In this document: positions 39,257 through 48,693 of the stretch, one piece after another
How the letters are laid out: every line of letters begins with the position of its first letter
Numbering within the stretch: the first letter of the stretch is position 1
Assembly (NCBI RefSeq): GCF_002836515.1
Contig: NZ_PJBC01000005.1
Location: 41,557-105,556 of the forward strand
Source of the DNA: Pseudomonas sp. Choline-02u-1
GTDB taxonomy: Bacteria; Pseudomonadota; Gammaproteobacteria; Pseudomonadales; Pseudomonadaceae
DNA length: 64,000 bases
Reading direction: 5' to 3'
The notes under the pieces: generated by a model
Told to the model about the DNA's origin: nothing
Database searches by the model: none
The model's input: only the letters and a program-made list of their open reading frames with translations
Position numbers and translations under genes: made by a program

Positions 39257-39453
39257 AAAGGCAGCGGGGCTGGGCAGATTCTTGTAACGTACCGAAAAAT
39301 ATTTATCGCAGACCCGAAACCTTCCTCAAGCCTGGCCGATACAACGATCAGGCGCACACAAATCCACAACTCAGTGACGCCGGACTGTCGCCCGCTATGG
39401 GCCAGTGCTCACGGCATGGATGCTCGTAGTTTCTTTCTTTCGAGAGTCCGACC

Positions 39454-41079
39454 ATGTCCCTGCGTAACCTGAATATCGCGCCGCGTGCTTTCCTCGGTTT
39501 TGCCTTCATCGCCTTGCTGGTGATTGTCCTCGGCGTGTTCGCCGTCAGCCGCATGACGGTCATTCGTCAGGCGTCGATCGACATGGACACCAACCAGTTG
39601 CCCAGCGTGACCCACCTCAGCGTGGTCACGGAAAACGTCCTGCGCATGCGTATCCTCTCGTTCCGCGTGCTGGTCAACCGCGAACCGGCCAGCCTGCAAG
39701 AGGCAGAAACCCGCATCGCGGTGCTGGTCGACAAAGTGCGCAAAGCTCAGGCCAGCTACGCTGCGTTGCCGGCAGGCCCTGAAGAGCGCGCGGTCTTCCA
39801 GACGTTTTCGACCACGCTCGATAACTACCTGCAAGCGCAGAACCAGATGCTTGACCTGTCGCGCCAGGGCGATCTGGAAGCGCTGCGTGCGTTGATCAAC
39901 ACGCGCATCAAGGAAGGTACCGATCAGATGGGCGAGCAGCTCAACAAATTGATCGGCCTGAATACGGCCGGGGCCAGAGCGGCGGCCACTAAAGCCGGTG
40001 AAAACTATGACAGCGCTATCACCGGGATCATCATCGTCGCGGTGATCGCCGCGTTGGCCACCGTGTTGCTGGCCTGGTTGCTGACCCGCAGCATCGTCAC
40101 GCCGCTCAACCGCGCCGTGCTCGCCGCGCAAACCATCGCCGGCGGCGACCTGAGCAAAGCCATCGAAATCGACGGCAAAGACGAACCGGCACGCCTGCTC
40201 GAAGCCTTGGCCGCGATGCAGACCAACCTGCGCAAAACCATCGAACAGATCGCCGGCTCCGCCACCCAACTGGGCGCCGCAGCCGAGGAGCTCAGCGCCG
40301 TTACCGAAGAGGCGTCCCGTGGCTTGCAGCAGCAAAACAATGAAATCGAACAGGCCGCCACTGCCGTCAATGAGATGACCGCTGCGGTCGAGGAAGTGGC
40401 GCGCAATGCCGTGTCGACTTCAGAGGCCTCTAATCAATCGACCCATGCCGCTCGCGAAGGTCGCGATCAGGTGGTGAAAACCGTCGACGCAATCCAGACC
40501 ATGACTCACGACGTGCAGAACACCGCGCAGATGATCGAAGGCCTCGCCGCGCAGGGTCGCGACATCGGCAAAGTGCTGGACGTCATTCGTGCCATTGCCG
40601 AGCAGACCAACCTGCTGGCGCTCAACGCCGCGATTGAAGCCGCGCGTGCTGGCGAGGCCGGGCGTGGTTTTGCCGTGGTCGCGGATGAAGTGCGCGCGTT
40701 GGCCCATCGCACGGCGCAATCGACTCAGGAAATCGAAAAAATGGTCGCCGGCATCCAGAACGGCACCGGGGAAGCGGTCTCGTCGATGCAGCAAAGTAAT
40801 CAGCGCACCCAGTCCACATTGGAAATGGCCCGCGCGGCCGGCGTCGCGCTGGAGCAGATCACTCAATCGATTCACCAGATCAACGAGCGCAACCTGGTCA
40901 TTGCCAGCGCTTCGGAAGAGCAGGCGCAAGTCTCACGAGAAGTCGATCGCAACCTGGTCAACATCCGCGACCTCGCCACGCAATCGGCCGCCGGCGCCAA
41001 CCAGACCAGCGCCGCGACCCACGAACTGTCGCGACTGGCAGTGGATTTGAACGCCATGGTGGCGCGTTTCGTGATTTGA
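39454..41079 (+). CDS. methyl-accepting chemotaxis protein
   Basis: A 541-residue receptor. Helix 1 (10-31) and helix 2 (about 190-210) enclose a periplasmic four-helix-bundle (4HB_MCP) sensor. A HAMP domain ([23 protein letters not shown]) follows, then the signalling domain with the hairpin tip [37 protein letters not shown] that binds CheA/CheW. The ligand is unknown. It lacks a C-terminal CheR-binding pentapeptide. Confidence 0.94.
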   Translation: MSLRNLNIAPRAFLGFAFIALLVIVLGVFAVSRMTVIRQASIDMDTNQLPSVTHLSVVTENVLRMRILSFRVLVNREPASLQEAETRIAVLVDKVRKAQASYAALPAGPEERAVFQTFSTTLDNYLQAQNQMLDLSRQGDLEALRALINTRIKEGTDQMGEQLNKLIGLNTAGARAAATKAGENYDSAITGIIIVAVIAALATVLLAWLLTRSIVTPLNRAVLAAQTIAGGDLSKAIEIDGKDEPARLLEALAAMQTNLRKTIEQIAGSATQLGAAAEELSAVTEEASRGLQQQNNEIEQAATAVNEMTAAVEEVARNAVSTSEASNQSTHAAREGRDQVVKTVDAIQTMTHDVQNTAQMIEGLAAQGRDIGKVLDVIRAIAEQTNLLALNAAIEAARAGEAGRGFAVVADEVRALAHRTAQSTQEIEKMVAGIQNGTGEAVSSMQQSNQRTQSTLEMARAAGVALEQITQSIHQINERNLVIASASEEQAQVSREVDRNLVNIRDLATQSAAGANQTSAATHELSRLAVDLNAMVARFVI

Positions 41080-41120
41080 GATACGGTGAAGGCTGGAAAC
41101 CGCGCTAACAGGAGACGTAC

Positions 41121-42308
41121 ATGCGCTATTCAGCCTTGACCCAACGAATCGCCGGGGAGGGTGCCGCTGCCTGGCAGATTCACGACCGAGCGCTGGAACT
41201 GCGCGCCGAGGGCGTTGATGTTTTGTTGTTGAGCGTCGGCGATCCAGATTTCGATACGCCGTTGCCGATCGTGCATGGCGCTATCGACAGTCTGCTGGCC
41301 GGCGATACCCATTACGCCGACGTGCGCGGTCGGCTCGAGTTGCGCAGGCTGATTGCCGAGCGTCATCGCCAGCGCAGTGGTCAGCAGGTTGATCCTGATC
41401 AGGTGATTGTCCTGCCCGGCGCGCAATGTGCGGTGTATTCGGTGGCGCAGTGTCTGCTCGATCCTGGCGACGAAGTGATCGTCGCCGAGCCGATGTACGT
41501 CACCTACGAAGGTGTGTTTGGCGCCTGCGGTGCCAAGGTTATTGCGGTGCCAGTGCGCCCGGAAAACGGTTTTCGCGTCGACCCGGCCGATGTCGCTGCA
41601 CGCATCACTCCGCGAACTCGCGCCATGCTGCTCAACAGCCCGAATAATCCCAGCGGTGCCAGTTTGTCCTTGCTGATCTGGCAGGATCTGGCGGCGCTGT
41701 GCATTCGTCATGATTTGTGGCTGATCAGCGATGAGGTGTACAGCGAGCTTTTATACGAAGGTGAACACATCAGCCCGGCGAGCCTGCCGGGCATGGCCGA
41801 GCGCACCGCGACCATCAACAGCCTGTCCAAATCCCATGCCATGACCGGTTGGCGTATCGGCTGGATGATCGGTCCGAGACCTTTGGCTGAGCATCTGGTG
41901 AACCTGTCGCTGAGCATGCTGTTCGGTTTGCCGGATTTTGTACAGAAGGCCGCGCAAGTGGCGCTGCAAAGCGATTGGCCGGAAGTCACGCAGATGCGAG
42001 AAGAATACCGATTGCGTCGGGATCTGGTGTGCGAGCGATTGCACGGCTGCCCCGGCTTGCAGCCGATTCGCCCCGACGGCGGCATGTTTGTGATGGTCGA
42101 TGTACGCCAGACCGGGCTCGGCGCCCAGGCGTTTTCCGAGCGGTTACTGGAAGGGTATGGCGTGTCAGTCTTGGCTGGCGAAGCGTTCGGACCGAGCGCG
42201 GCGGGGCATATTCGCATCGGGCTGGTGGTGGATCGGGTCAAACTGGCGGATGCCTGCGCGAGGATTGCGTTGTGTGCGGTGCAGCTGCTTCAAGCGCGCA
42301 GGGCCTGA
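41121..42308 (+). CDS. PLP-dependent class I/II aminotransferase
   Basis: A 395-residue fold-type I enzyme. LSVGDPDFDTP, NSPNNPSGA, ISDEVYSELLY (Asp and Tyr) and SLSKSHAMTGWRIGW with the PLP-binding Lys are complete. It resembles aspartate/alanine-type aminotransferases of family I-gamma. An AGGAGA site precedes the ATG, 41 bp after the chemoreceptor. Substrate not determinable. Confidence 0.9.
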   Translation: MRYSALTQRIAGEGAAAWQIHDRALELRAEGVDVLLLSVGDPDFDTPLPIVHGAIDSLLAGDTHYADVRGRLELRRLIAERHRQRSGQQVDPDQVIVLPGAQCAVYSVAQCLLDPGDEVIVAEPMYVTYEGVFGACGAKVIAVPVRPENGFRVDPADVAARITPRTRAMLLNSPNNPSGASLSLLIWQDLAALCIRHDLWLISDEVYSELLYEGEHISPASLPGMAERTATINSLSKSHAMTGWRIGWMIGPRPLAEHLVNLSLSMLFGLPDFVQKAAQVALQSDWPEVTQMREEYRLRRDLVCERLHGCPGLQPIRPDGGMFVMVDVRQTGLGAQAFSERLLEGYGVSVLAGEAFGPSAAGHIRIGLVVDRVKLADACARIALCAVQLLQARRA

Positions 42309-42328
42309 GACGCTGTAGCGTCTTCGCT

Positions 42329-42484
42329 GGCCCCTTCGCGAGCAAGCCCGCTCCCACATTTGAAATGCATTCTCCTGTGGAAGCAGGTTTGCTCCCACGT
42401 TTGAAATGCATTCTCCTGTGGAAGCAGGTTTGCTCCCACTTTTGAAATGCATTCCGTGTGGGAGCGGGCTTGCTCGCGAAGGCG
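42329..42484. repeat. REP cluster with internal 41-bp tandem repeat
   Basis: An outer inverted REP pair (CTTCGCGAGCAAGCCCGCTC on the left, its inverse at 42457-42481) encloses 41-bp tandem units starting at 42351, 42392 and, in part, 42433. Each unit runs from CTCCCAC through TTGAAATGCATTC to GTGGAAGCAGGTTTG. It lies between the aminotransferase and kguD, where it may act as a bidirectional terminator. Confidence 0.88.
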
Positions 42485-42505
42485 GATTGGCAGGCGCCAG
42501 GGATC

Positions 42506-43483
42506 TCAGCTTTGCCATGCAGAGGCATTCACCAGATTCGCCGGCCGCTGCCCGTTCAAAGCCGCCAGCAGATTCTCCACCGCACAGCGCGCCATCGCCT
42601 CACGCGTTTCATGGGTCGCCGAGCCCATGTGCGGTGTCGCCACCACATTGCTCAGCTGCAACAACGGCGATTCATGATTCAACGGTTCGCGCTCAAACAC
42701 GTCCAGCCCGGCCGCACGGATGCGCTTGTTGCGCAACGCCTCGATCATCGCCGCCTCATCAACGACCTTGCCACGCGAGATATTGATGAAGATGCTCTCT
42801 GGCCGCATCAGCGCAAACTGTTCGGCGCCGATCAAACGTTCCGTCTGGGCTGTCAGCGGCAAGGTGAGGCAGATGAAGTCGGCCTGCTGGAGCAGATCTT
42901 CGAGGCTGCGGTATTGCGCGTCGAAACGCTGCTCGACCGCCGGTTTGCGCGACTGGCTGTGGTAGATCACCGGCATGCCAAAACCGAAATGCCCGCGCTG
43001 GGCCAAGGCTTCGCCGATGCGGCCCATGCCGATGATGCCCAGCGTCTTGCCGTGCACATCGGTACCGAAATGCGACGGCCCGATATTGCGGCTCCACTGC
43101 CCGCCACGCACCATGTTCGCCAATTCGACCACCCGCCGGGCAGCAGCGAGGATCAGGGCGAAACCGGTGTCGGCGGTGGTTTCGGTGAGCACGTCCGGCG
43201 TGTTGGTCAGCAGGATCTTGCGCTGGCTCAGGTAATCGATGTCGTAGTTGTCGACGCCCACCGAGACGCTGGCGATCGCTGCCAACTGCGGCGCCAGATC
43301 CAGCAGCGCCGCATCGAGTTTCAGACTGGCGCCGAGCAACCCGTGGGCGCGGGGCAGGGCATCGCGCAACTGCATGAGGCCATCGGCATCAAGGCTTTCG
43401 ATCAACGTCACGTCGAATTGTTCTTGCAACCGCGCCATCAGCGCGGGCGAAAGTTTCTTGTACAGCACGACCTGTTTTTTCAT
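42506..43483 (-). CDS. kguD: 2-ketogluconate-6-phosphate reductase (D-2-hydroxyacid dehydrogenase family)
   Basis: A 325-residue NAD(P)H enzyme. The start at 43483 has AAAGGA before it. VSVGVDNYDIDYLSQRKI, LGIIGMGRIGEALAQR (Rossmann), INISRGKVVDEAAM (Arg), LDVFEREPL (Glu) and ATPHMGSATHETR (His) give the family triad. Position as last gene of kguEKTD identifies it as the enzyme turning 2-keto-6-phosphogluconate into 6-phosphogluconate; alone it would read as a glyoxylate/hydroxypyruvate reductase. It starts 13 bp after kguT. Confidence 0.9.
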   Translation of the reverse strand: MKKQVVLYKKLSPALMARLQEQFDVTLIESLDADGLMQLRDALPRAHGLLGASLKLDAALLDLAPQLAAIASVSVGVDNYDIDYLSQRKILLTNTPDVLTETTADTGFALILAAARRVVELANMVRGGQWSRNIGPSHFGTDVHGKTLGIIGMGRIGEALAQRGHFGFGMPVIYHSQSRKPAVEQRFDAQYRSLEDLLQQADFICLTLPLTAQTERLIGAEQFALMRPESIFINISRGKVVDEAAMIEALRNKRIRAAGLDVFEREPLNHESPLLQLSNVVATPHMGSATHETREAMARCAVENLLAALNGQRPANLVNASAWQS

Positions 43484-43496
43484 GGCAAAAGTCCTT

Positions 43497-44795
43497 TCAG
43501 GAATGCGCCGGCACACGTGGCGTGGCGACGGCTTTGGCGACGACGCGATCACTGGCGCCGGGCTTGAGAAAGATTGTCAGCACCACCGACAGCAGCAATG
43601 CGCCGCTCATCAATAGGTATGAGGCGCCGGGCGAACCGGTGGAGCTGTTCAGATAACCGACCAGATATGAGCCGCCGAAAGAACCGAGCGCGCCCATGCT
43701 GTTGATAAGCGCCATGGCGCCGCCAGCGACGTTGGCCGGCAGAATCTCCGGAACAATGGCGAAAAACGGACCGTACGGCGCGTACATGCAGGCGCCGGCA
43801 ATCACCAGCAGCGTGTACGACCACCAGAAATGTTCTGCCCCCAAGGCATACGAGCCATAGAACGCGATCGAAGCAATCAGCAGTGGCGGCCAGACGAAGC
43901 GTTTGCGTTTCTGCAACTTGTCCGAGCCCCACGACACCGCGAGCATGCCCAGCACGGCCGCCAGATACGGCAGCGCCGACAGCCAGCCAGCCTCGATCAT
44001 GTCCATCTGCGCGCCTGCCTTGAGGATCGACGGCAGCCACAGCACAAAACCGTAGACGCCGATGCTCCAGCAGAAAAACTGCAGCGCGAGAATGATCACC
44101 TTCGGCGAACGGAATGCCTCGGCGTAGTTCTTCACCGCTTTGATACCGACCTGCTCAGCGGCGAGCGCGCTTTCCAGATCGTGCTTTTCCTGTTCGTTGA
44201 GCCACGTGGCCTGAGCCGGACGATCATCGGCCAGACGCCACCAGATAAACGCCCACAGCACCGCCGGCAGACCTTCAATGATGAACATCCAGCGCCAGCT
44301 GAAATGCTGCACCAGATAACCGGAGACTACCGACATCCACAGCATCGTCACCGGGTTGCCGAGGATCAGAAAGGTGTTGGCCCGCGAGCGTTCGGCACGG
44401 GTGAACCAGTGGCAGAGATAGACCAGCATCGCCGGCATCACCGCTGCCTCGACCACGCCGAGCATGAAGCGTATGACGATCAGCCAGTAGGCGTTGGACA
44501 CCACGCCAGTCAGCGTCGCCAGGCCGCCCCAGAGAATCAGGCTGACGAATATCAGCTTCTTCACGCTGTGCTTTTGCGCGTAGATCGCGCCGGGTACCTG
44601 AAAGAAAAAGTAGCCGAGAAAGAACAGCGCACCGAGCAGCGAGGACAGGCCCGGCGTGATCATCAAGTCTTCGGCCATGCCCGATGCAGCAGCGAAACCG
44701 TAGTTGGCGCGGTCGAGATAGGCCAGGCTGTAAGTGATGAACACGATCGGCATGATGTACCACCAGCGGCGGGTGGCGAGGGTTGCGGTTTTCAT
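43497..44795 (-). CDS. kguT: 2-ketogluconate transporter
   Basis: A 432-residue MFS protein of the anion:cation symporter family. PIVFITYSLAYLDRANYGFAAA, GYFFFQVPGAIYAQK and GVVEAAVMPAMLVYLCHWFTRAERSRAN are typical. It has twelve predicted helices and sits in the inner membrane. Its place between kguK and kguD identifies it as the 2-ketogluconate importer. Confidence 0.9.
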   Translation of the reverse strand: MKTATLATRRWWYIMPIVFITYSLAYLDRANYGFAAASGMAEDLMITPGLSSLLGALFFLGYFFFQVPGAIYAQKHSVKKLIFVSLILWGGLATLTGVVSNAYWLIVIRFMLGVVEAAVMPAMLVYLCHWFTRAERSRANTFLILGNPVTMLWMSVVSGYLVQHFSWRWMFIIEGLPAVLWAFIWWRLADDRPAQATWLNEQEKHDLESALAAEQVGIKAVKNYAEAFRSPKVIILALQFFCWSIGVYGFVLWLPSILKAGAQMDMIEAGWLSALPYLAAVLGMLAVSWGSDKLQKRKRFVWPPLLIASIAFYGSYALGAEHFWWSYTLLVIAGACMYAPYGPFFAIVPEILPANVAGGAMALINSMGALGSFGGSYLVGYLNSSTGSPGASYLLMSGALLLSVVLTIFLKPGASDRVVAKAVATPRVPAHS

Positions 44796-44852
44796 CGGAG
44801 TGACTCCTGAGCTTGTTGTTTTTGTCGCAGCAGGTTCGATTATTTGCGGTGA

Positions 44853-45878
44853 CTAGGCTGGCCTCTTCGCGAGCAAGCTCGCTCCCACAGTGTCCGATGT
44901 GTACACAAAACCTGTGGGAGCGGGCTTGCTCGCGAAAGCGGCCTCGAATTCAGCGGCTAACTCCAGGCGAGTGGGCAACCCTTCCATATCGCCACGACTC
45001 TGCACCGCGCGACTGCCAATCCAGTTCGCCCGCTGCACGGCCTCGGCAAAGCTCTGATGCTCGAGCAGGGCGCTGATCATCCCCACCGCAAAACCATCGC
45101 CTGCGCCTACCGTATCGACCACATTTGTCACCGGCACGCCAGCCACGAAACCCTGATCCAGCTGCGTGCGGTAATAAGCCCCTTCAGGCCCGAGCTTGAT
45201 CGCTACCGCTTCGGCGCCTTGGTCCAGGTAAAACGCCGCGATGTCCGCCGGGTCGTCGAAACCGGTGAGCAAACGACCTTCGCTCAACCCCGGCAGCACC
45301 CAGTGGGCGAGAGCGGCGAGGCGGTTGACTTCGCGGATCATCTCGCCCTCGCTGGCCCACAGGCTTGGGCGTAGATTCGGGTCGAACGACACGCTACGCC
45401 CGGCGTTGCGCATCCGAGTCATCAGTTCCAAGGACATTTCCCGCGCCGAAGCGGACAGCGCCGGTGGAATGCCGGTGGCGTGCAGATGGCGGGCGCTGAG
45501 CAGGCTGTCGGTGATGGAGTGCGGCGACAGATGACTGGCCGCTGAGCCGCGCCGAAAATACTCGACCTGCGGGTCGCTACCATCGTCGTTGCGCGATTTG
45601 AACTGGAACCCGGTGGGACGGTTTTCATCGACTTCGACGTGGCTGCAATCCAGACCTTCTTTGATCAGCGTCTCGACCACATAGCGCCCGAGCGAATCAT
45701 TCCCGACCCGGCTCAGCCACGCGACGTTGAAACCCAGACGCGACAAGCCGATCGCGACATTGCTGTCGGCTCCGGCAATGCGTTTGTGAAAGTGCTCGAC
45801 CTGCGCCAGATCGCCGGTCTGCTCGGCGACCAGCATCGCCATGGTTTCCCCAAAGGAAAGAATATCGATCTCAGACAT
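44853..45878 (-). CDS. kguK: 2-ketogluconate kinase with REP-derived C-terminus
   Basis: A 341-residue PfkB/ribokinase-family kinase that phosphorylates 2-ketogluconate. GADSNVAIGLSRLGF, the substrate-side GRYVVETLIKEG, and the catalytic VVDTVGAGDGFAVGMI (Asp base, anion hole) are present. Its start overlaps the kguE stop by 8 bp, so translation is coupled. The last 30 codons, FASKPAPTGF and onward to LLAKRPA, are entirely a REP doublet, so the frame has been extended into the repeat. Confidence 0.9.
   Translation of the reverse strand: MSEIDILSFGETMAMLVAEQTGDLAQVEHFHKRIAGADSNVAIGLSRLGFNVAWLSRVGNDSLGRYVVETLIKEGLDCSHVEVDENRPTGFQFKSRNDDGSDPQVEYFRRGSAASHLSPHSITDSLLSARHLHATGIPPALSASAREMSLELMTRMRNAGRSVSFDPNLRPSLWASEGEMIREVNRLAALAHWVLPGLSEGRLLTGFDDPADIAAFYLDQGAEAVAIKLGPEGAYYRTQLDQGFVAGVPVTNVVDTVGAGDGFAVGMISALLEHQSFAEAVQRANWIGSRAVQSRGDMEGLPTRLELAAEFEAAFASKPAPTGFVYTSDTVGASLLAKRPA
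44857..44945. repeat. REPIN inside the 3' end of kguK
   Basis: Inverted copies CTTCGCGAGCAAGCTCGCTC (44864-44883) and its inverse (44914-44937) lie within coding sequence and encode the ASKPAPT and GASLLAKR parts of the tail. Confidence 0.88.
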
Positions 45879-46653
45879 GAGCAGGCTCCAGGCGCGATTG
45901 ACCGAGGCGGGCGAGGGCGGCGACGTGTTCACGGGTCAGTTGCACCAGGTCATCGCCTTGTAGCGGGTATTCGGCGGCGCGCATAACGCCTTGGTCCATG
46001 TGCCGCAGCAGTTGTTCCCACAGATGCAGGTCCCTGATGGCCGGTGGCACGGCGACCAGTTTGCCGTCGGCGCGGCGGGCCACGGCTTTGCAATGCACAT
46101 AACCGACGTGCCGGCCGAGCGCGCGTGCGGCGCTGGCGGCTGACTGGTCCTGCCAGTGCCAGTTGCCAATGTCGAAGGTCATTTTGATCGGCAGGTCGTG
46201 CTGCTCGACGGCGGCGAAGAAACGCTGAAACGGCTCAATGCGTCCGCCGTGCAAAGTCTGGTCGTTCTCCACCAGCAGATGCACCGGGCTCTGCTGGAGT
46301 CGCTCGGCCAGCGCTTGCAAGTCAGAGTTGTCAGTGAAGTAGCCGAGCGAGACTTTCAGCCATTTCGACCCGAACGTCTGGGCTTGTTGAAGTGCGGTCA
46401 TCAATTCGGGATTCGGTTGCGCTTGCCCTGCCAGCCACAGTTCTGTGGGCGAGGAATAGATACTTTGCAAGCCTTGCGCCCGAGTGGCCTGAGCCAGTTG
46501 CGCCGGGTCTTCGCGGGTCAGCAACTCTTCGCGCCACTCGATGCGATTGGCGCCGGCGGCCGCGAGAATGTCGACAAAAGCATCCTGTCCACGCTGGCGC
46601 ACGACCTCGGCACCGTAGCTGGACAGACTGATGGAAACGGCTGGTTTATTCAT
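45871..46653 (-). CDS. kguE: KguE, TIM-barrel epimerase/isomerase-like protein
   Basis: A 260-residue xylose-isomerase-like TIM-barrel protein, first gene of kguEKTD. Metal-binding pieces: NRIEWREELL (Glu), LLVENDQTLHGG (Glu), KMTFDIGNWHWQ (Asp and His) and YVHCKAVARR (His). Its exact reaction in 2-ketogluconate use is not settled. A perfect PtxS palindrome lies 14 bp before the ATG, and AGAGGT serves as ribosome site. Confidence 0.9.
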   Translation of the reverse strand: MNKPAVSISLSSYGAEVVRQRGQDAFVDILAAAGANRIEWREELLTREDPAQLAQATRAQGLQSIYSSPTELWLAGQAQPNPELMTALQQAQTFGSKWLKVSLGYFTDNSDLQALAERLQQSPVHLLVENDQTLHGGRIEPFQRFFAAVEQHDLPIKMTFDIGNWHWQDQSAASAARALGRHVGYVHCKAVARRADGKLVAVPPAIRDLHLWEQLLRHMDQGVMRAAEYPLQGDDLVQLTREHVAALARLGQSRLEPAHV

Positions 46654-46666
46654 TGTTATCGACCTC

Positions 46667-46680
46667 TGAAACCGGTTTCA
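46667..46680. promoter_or_regulatory. PtxS operator in front of kguE
   Basis: TGAAACCGGTTTCA, the exact 14-bp palindrome known as the PtxS site in P. aeruginosa and P. putida. Binding here would block kguEKTD until 2-ketogluconate is present. Confidence 0.93.
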
Positions 46681-46738
46681 TTTTTGTTCAAAAAAATATC
46701 AGGTGTTTCTGTGTTGTCCCTGCGCATTCGCGAGCAGT

Positions 46739-47764
46739 TCAGACATCAACTCCTCGGGTCGAGCCCCGCTCGATCAGCAACGGTGCGAAATCCACCACCC
46801 GTGCCGCCGCATCATCCCCACGCAAACGCTTGAGCAGACACTCAAACGCTCGCGCGCCAATTTCCTGTGTAGGCTGCGCCAGCGCAGTAATCCCGCTACT
46901 CACCAACGGGTACCAGTCGAGATCATCCAGGGCGATGAGCCCGACATCCTCGAACAACCGGCAACCCATTTGGTGCAACGCCGTCGTCGCGGCTAACGCT
47001 GCCACACCATTGGCGCAAAACAGCGCTTTCGGCCCGGCATTGGTGTTGTTCATGAACGTCTGAAGTTGGCTCGCCAGATCATCATCAGTTTCAACAACTG
47101 CCCCGGTTAACCCTGAGCGCTGAGCGATCTGCGCCTGAAAACTGCTGACCCGCTCGACCCGCGAACTGGTGCCGTCAAATGGTTCGGTGACCAGCAGAAG
47201 ATCCCGATAGCCACGCTGTTCAAGGTGTGCGAGTGCCATCTCAACCGCTTGCGGGTTGTTCAACCCGACCATGTCGCTGTCGATGCCTTTGACCTTGCGA
47301 TCCACCAGCACCAGCGGCATCTCGCGGCGCAGCTCGTGCAATTCGTCACGATGGTGGCCCAGCGTGTTCACGATCAGCCCCTCGATGTTGTACGAGCGCA
47401 GGAGCGCCAGATGCTGGCGCTCCTGCTCGTCATCGCGATCGGTGTTGCACACCACCAGACTGTAGCCGTGCGCACGGCAGGCGGTTTCCACCCCGTGCAT
47501 CACGGCAATCGAATAAGGGTTGCGGATATCGGCGACCAGCATGCCGATCAGGCGCGTACGCCCGCGCTTCAAGCCACGGGCCATTTGGTTGGGGCTGTAG
47601 CCGAGTTCGTTTATGGCCTGCTCGATGCGCAAGGCGATTGCATCGGAGAGCAGCGCGCGGTCATCGCCGATAAAGCGCGAGACACTGGCCTTTGACACGC
47701 CAGCGCGTTCGGCAACATCAAGCATCGTCACGCGGCTGCGCTGGGCGGCGGAAAAGTCGTTCAC
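46739..47764 (-). CDS. ptxS: LacI-family repressor PtxS
   Basis: About 341 residues from a GTG at 47764 (VNDFSAAQRSRVTMLDVAER). The helix-turn-helix and hinge read VTMLDVAERAGVSKASVSRF and YSPNQMARGLKRGRT. The sugar-binding core follows: IGMLVADIRNPYSIAVMHG, VLVDRKV, DVGLIALDDLDWYPL. It represses itself and kguEKTD and is released by 2-ketogluconate. It lies directly upstream of kguE on the same strand, as in P. aeruginosa. Confidence 0.93.
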   Translation of the reverse strand: MNDFSAAQRSRVTMLDVAERAGVSKASVSRFIGDDRALLSDAIALRIEQAINELGYSPNQMARGLKRGRTRLIGMLVADIRNPYSIAVMHGVETACRAHGYSLVVCNTDRDDEQERQHLALLRSYNIEGLIVNTLGHHRDELHELRREMPLVLVDRKVKGIDSDMVGLNNPQAVEMALAHLEQRGYRDLLLVTEPFDGTSSRVERVSSFQAQIAQRSGLTGAVVETDDDLASQLQTFMNNTNAGPKALFCANGVAALAATTALHQMGCRLFEDVGLIALDDLDWYPLVSSGITALAQPTQEIGARAFECLLKRLRGDDAAARVVDFAPLLIERGSTRGVDV

Positions 47765-47814
47765 AGGCTGAAACCTTGTTATTGGATTTATAGGTTTAGG
47801 AGCAATGGCTGCTC

Positions 47815-47828
47815 TGAAACCGGTTTCA
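47815..47828. promoter_or_regulatory. PtxS operator in front of ptxS
   Basis: A second exact copy of TGAAACCGGTTTCA, 50 bp upstream of the ptxS GTG, giving autorepression. Confidence 0.93.
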
Positions 47829-47905
47829 GGAAACACCAGAAACAAATCTGTCGTCAAGTAAATGATCACCCGGGCGGCATCTGATACCGACGGACGGGTG
47901 ATTCG

Positions 47906-48547
47906 CTAACCAAACAAACCGGCGGCGATATTGATGGAAAAACCCAGAATCGCAGTGTTGAACACAAAGCCGATCAGCGACTGCGCCAGGACGATTTTGC
48001 GCATGCCCCGCGTTGCGACGCCTACATCCGAAGTTTGCACAGCGACGCCGATGGTGAAGGAGAAGTACAGGAAATCCCAGTAATTGGGCGTAGTCAGCCC
48101 TTCGGCGAAACGCAGTGCCGGCTCCTTGCCGTCCCAGGTGTAAAACAATCTGGCGTAGTGCACGCAGAAAATCACACCAATCAGCAGCCATGAACCGATC
48201 ACCGTTAGTGCGGTGAACGCGTAATGCAGCAGTTTCTGGCTGCTATCCAGGTCCTTGCTGCCGGCCAGTTCGAGGGTAATGGTGGCCAGGCTCGCCAGCG
48301 CGGCAATGCACACCACGAACAGCACCAGGCCGGCGTTCTCGTCTTCGACTTCAGCGATGCGTTTGACGTCCGGTGCCTTGGCGCGCACGGTCAGCCAGAG
48401 CATCAGGATCAGATAAGTCCAGACACCCGCGTTCCAGCCGCTGAGGATTTTGCTGACGATGGAATCGGCAGGGGCCAGCAGACCGGTGGCAAGACCGAGC
48501 AGGGCGGCAGCGGAAAGGCGAGGGTGGGTGCGGGCGAGGAAGCGCAT
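47906..48547 (-). CDS. DUF1345 membrane protein
   Basis: A 213-residue inner-membrane protein with five hydrophobic segments. [29 protein letters not shown] and the signature [23 protein letters not shown] identify DUF1345, whose pore-like motif resembles that of ion channels; function unproven. It is monocistronic, with a REPIN on the side of its promoter. Confidence 0.88.
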   Translation of the reverse strand: MRFLARTHPRLSAAALLGLATGLLAPADSIVSKILSGWNAGVWTYLILMLWLTVRAKAPDVKRIAEVEDENAGLVLFVVCIAALASLATITLELAGSKDLDSSQKLLHYAFTALTVIGSWLLIGVIFCVHYARLFYTWDGKEPALRFAEGLTTPNYWDFLYFSFTIGVAVQTSDVGVATRGMRKIVLAQSLIGFVFNTAILGFSINIAAGLFG

Positions 48548-48601
48548 GGTGACTCACGTTGGTGAACTGTCAGCGCACCATAGCGCAGGCGATCCGGCTT
48601 T

Positions 48602-48683
48602 TGTAGGAGCGGCCGAAGGCCGCGATCTTTTGATCTTCTAAAAGCAGAGTCAAAAGATCGCGGCCTTCGGCCGCTCCTACAAT
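48602..48683. repeat. REPIN, GTAGGAGCGGCCGAAGGCCGCGATC class
   Basis: A nearly perfect long palindrome. The left arm (48602-48633) and right arm (48651-48682) each contain GTAGGAGCGGCCGAAGGCCG or its inverse and the AAAGATCGCGG core. It sits 11 bp from the stop of the RND permease. Confidence 0.88.
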
Positions 48684-48693
48684 TGGATCAGTG

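Noticed and set aside
42351..42454. Tandem 41-bp repeat as a possible CRISPR array
   Set aside because: The units are contiguous without unique spacers, contain REP cores, and no cas genes are present.
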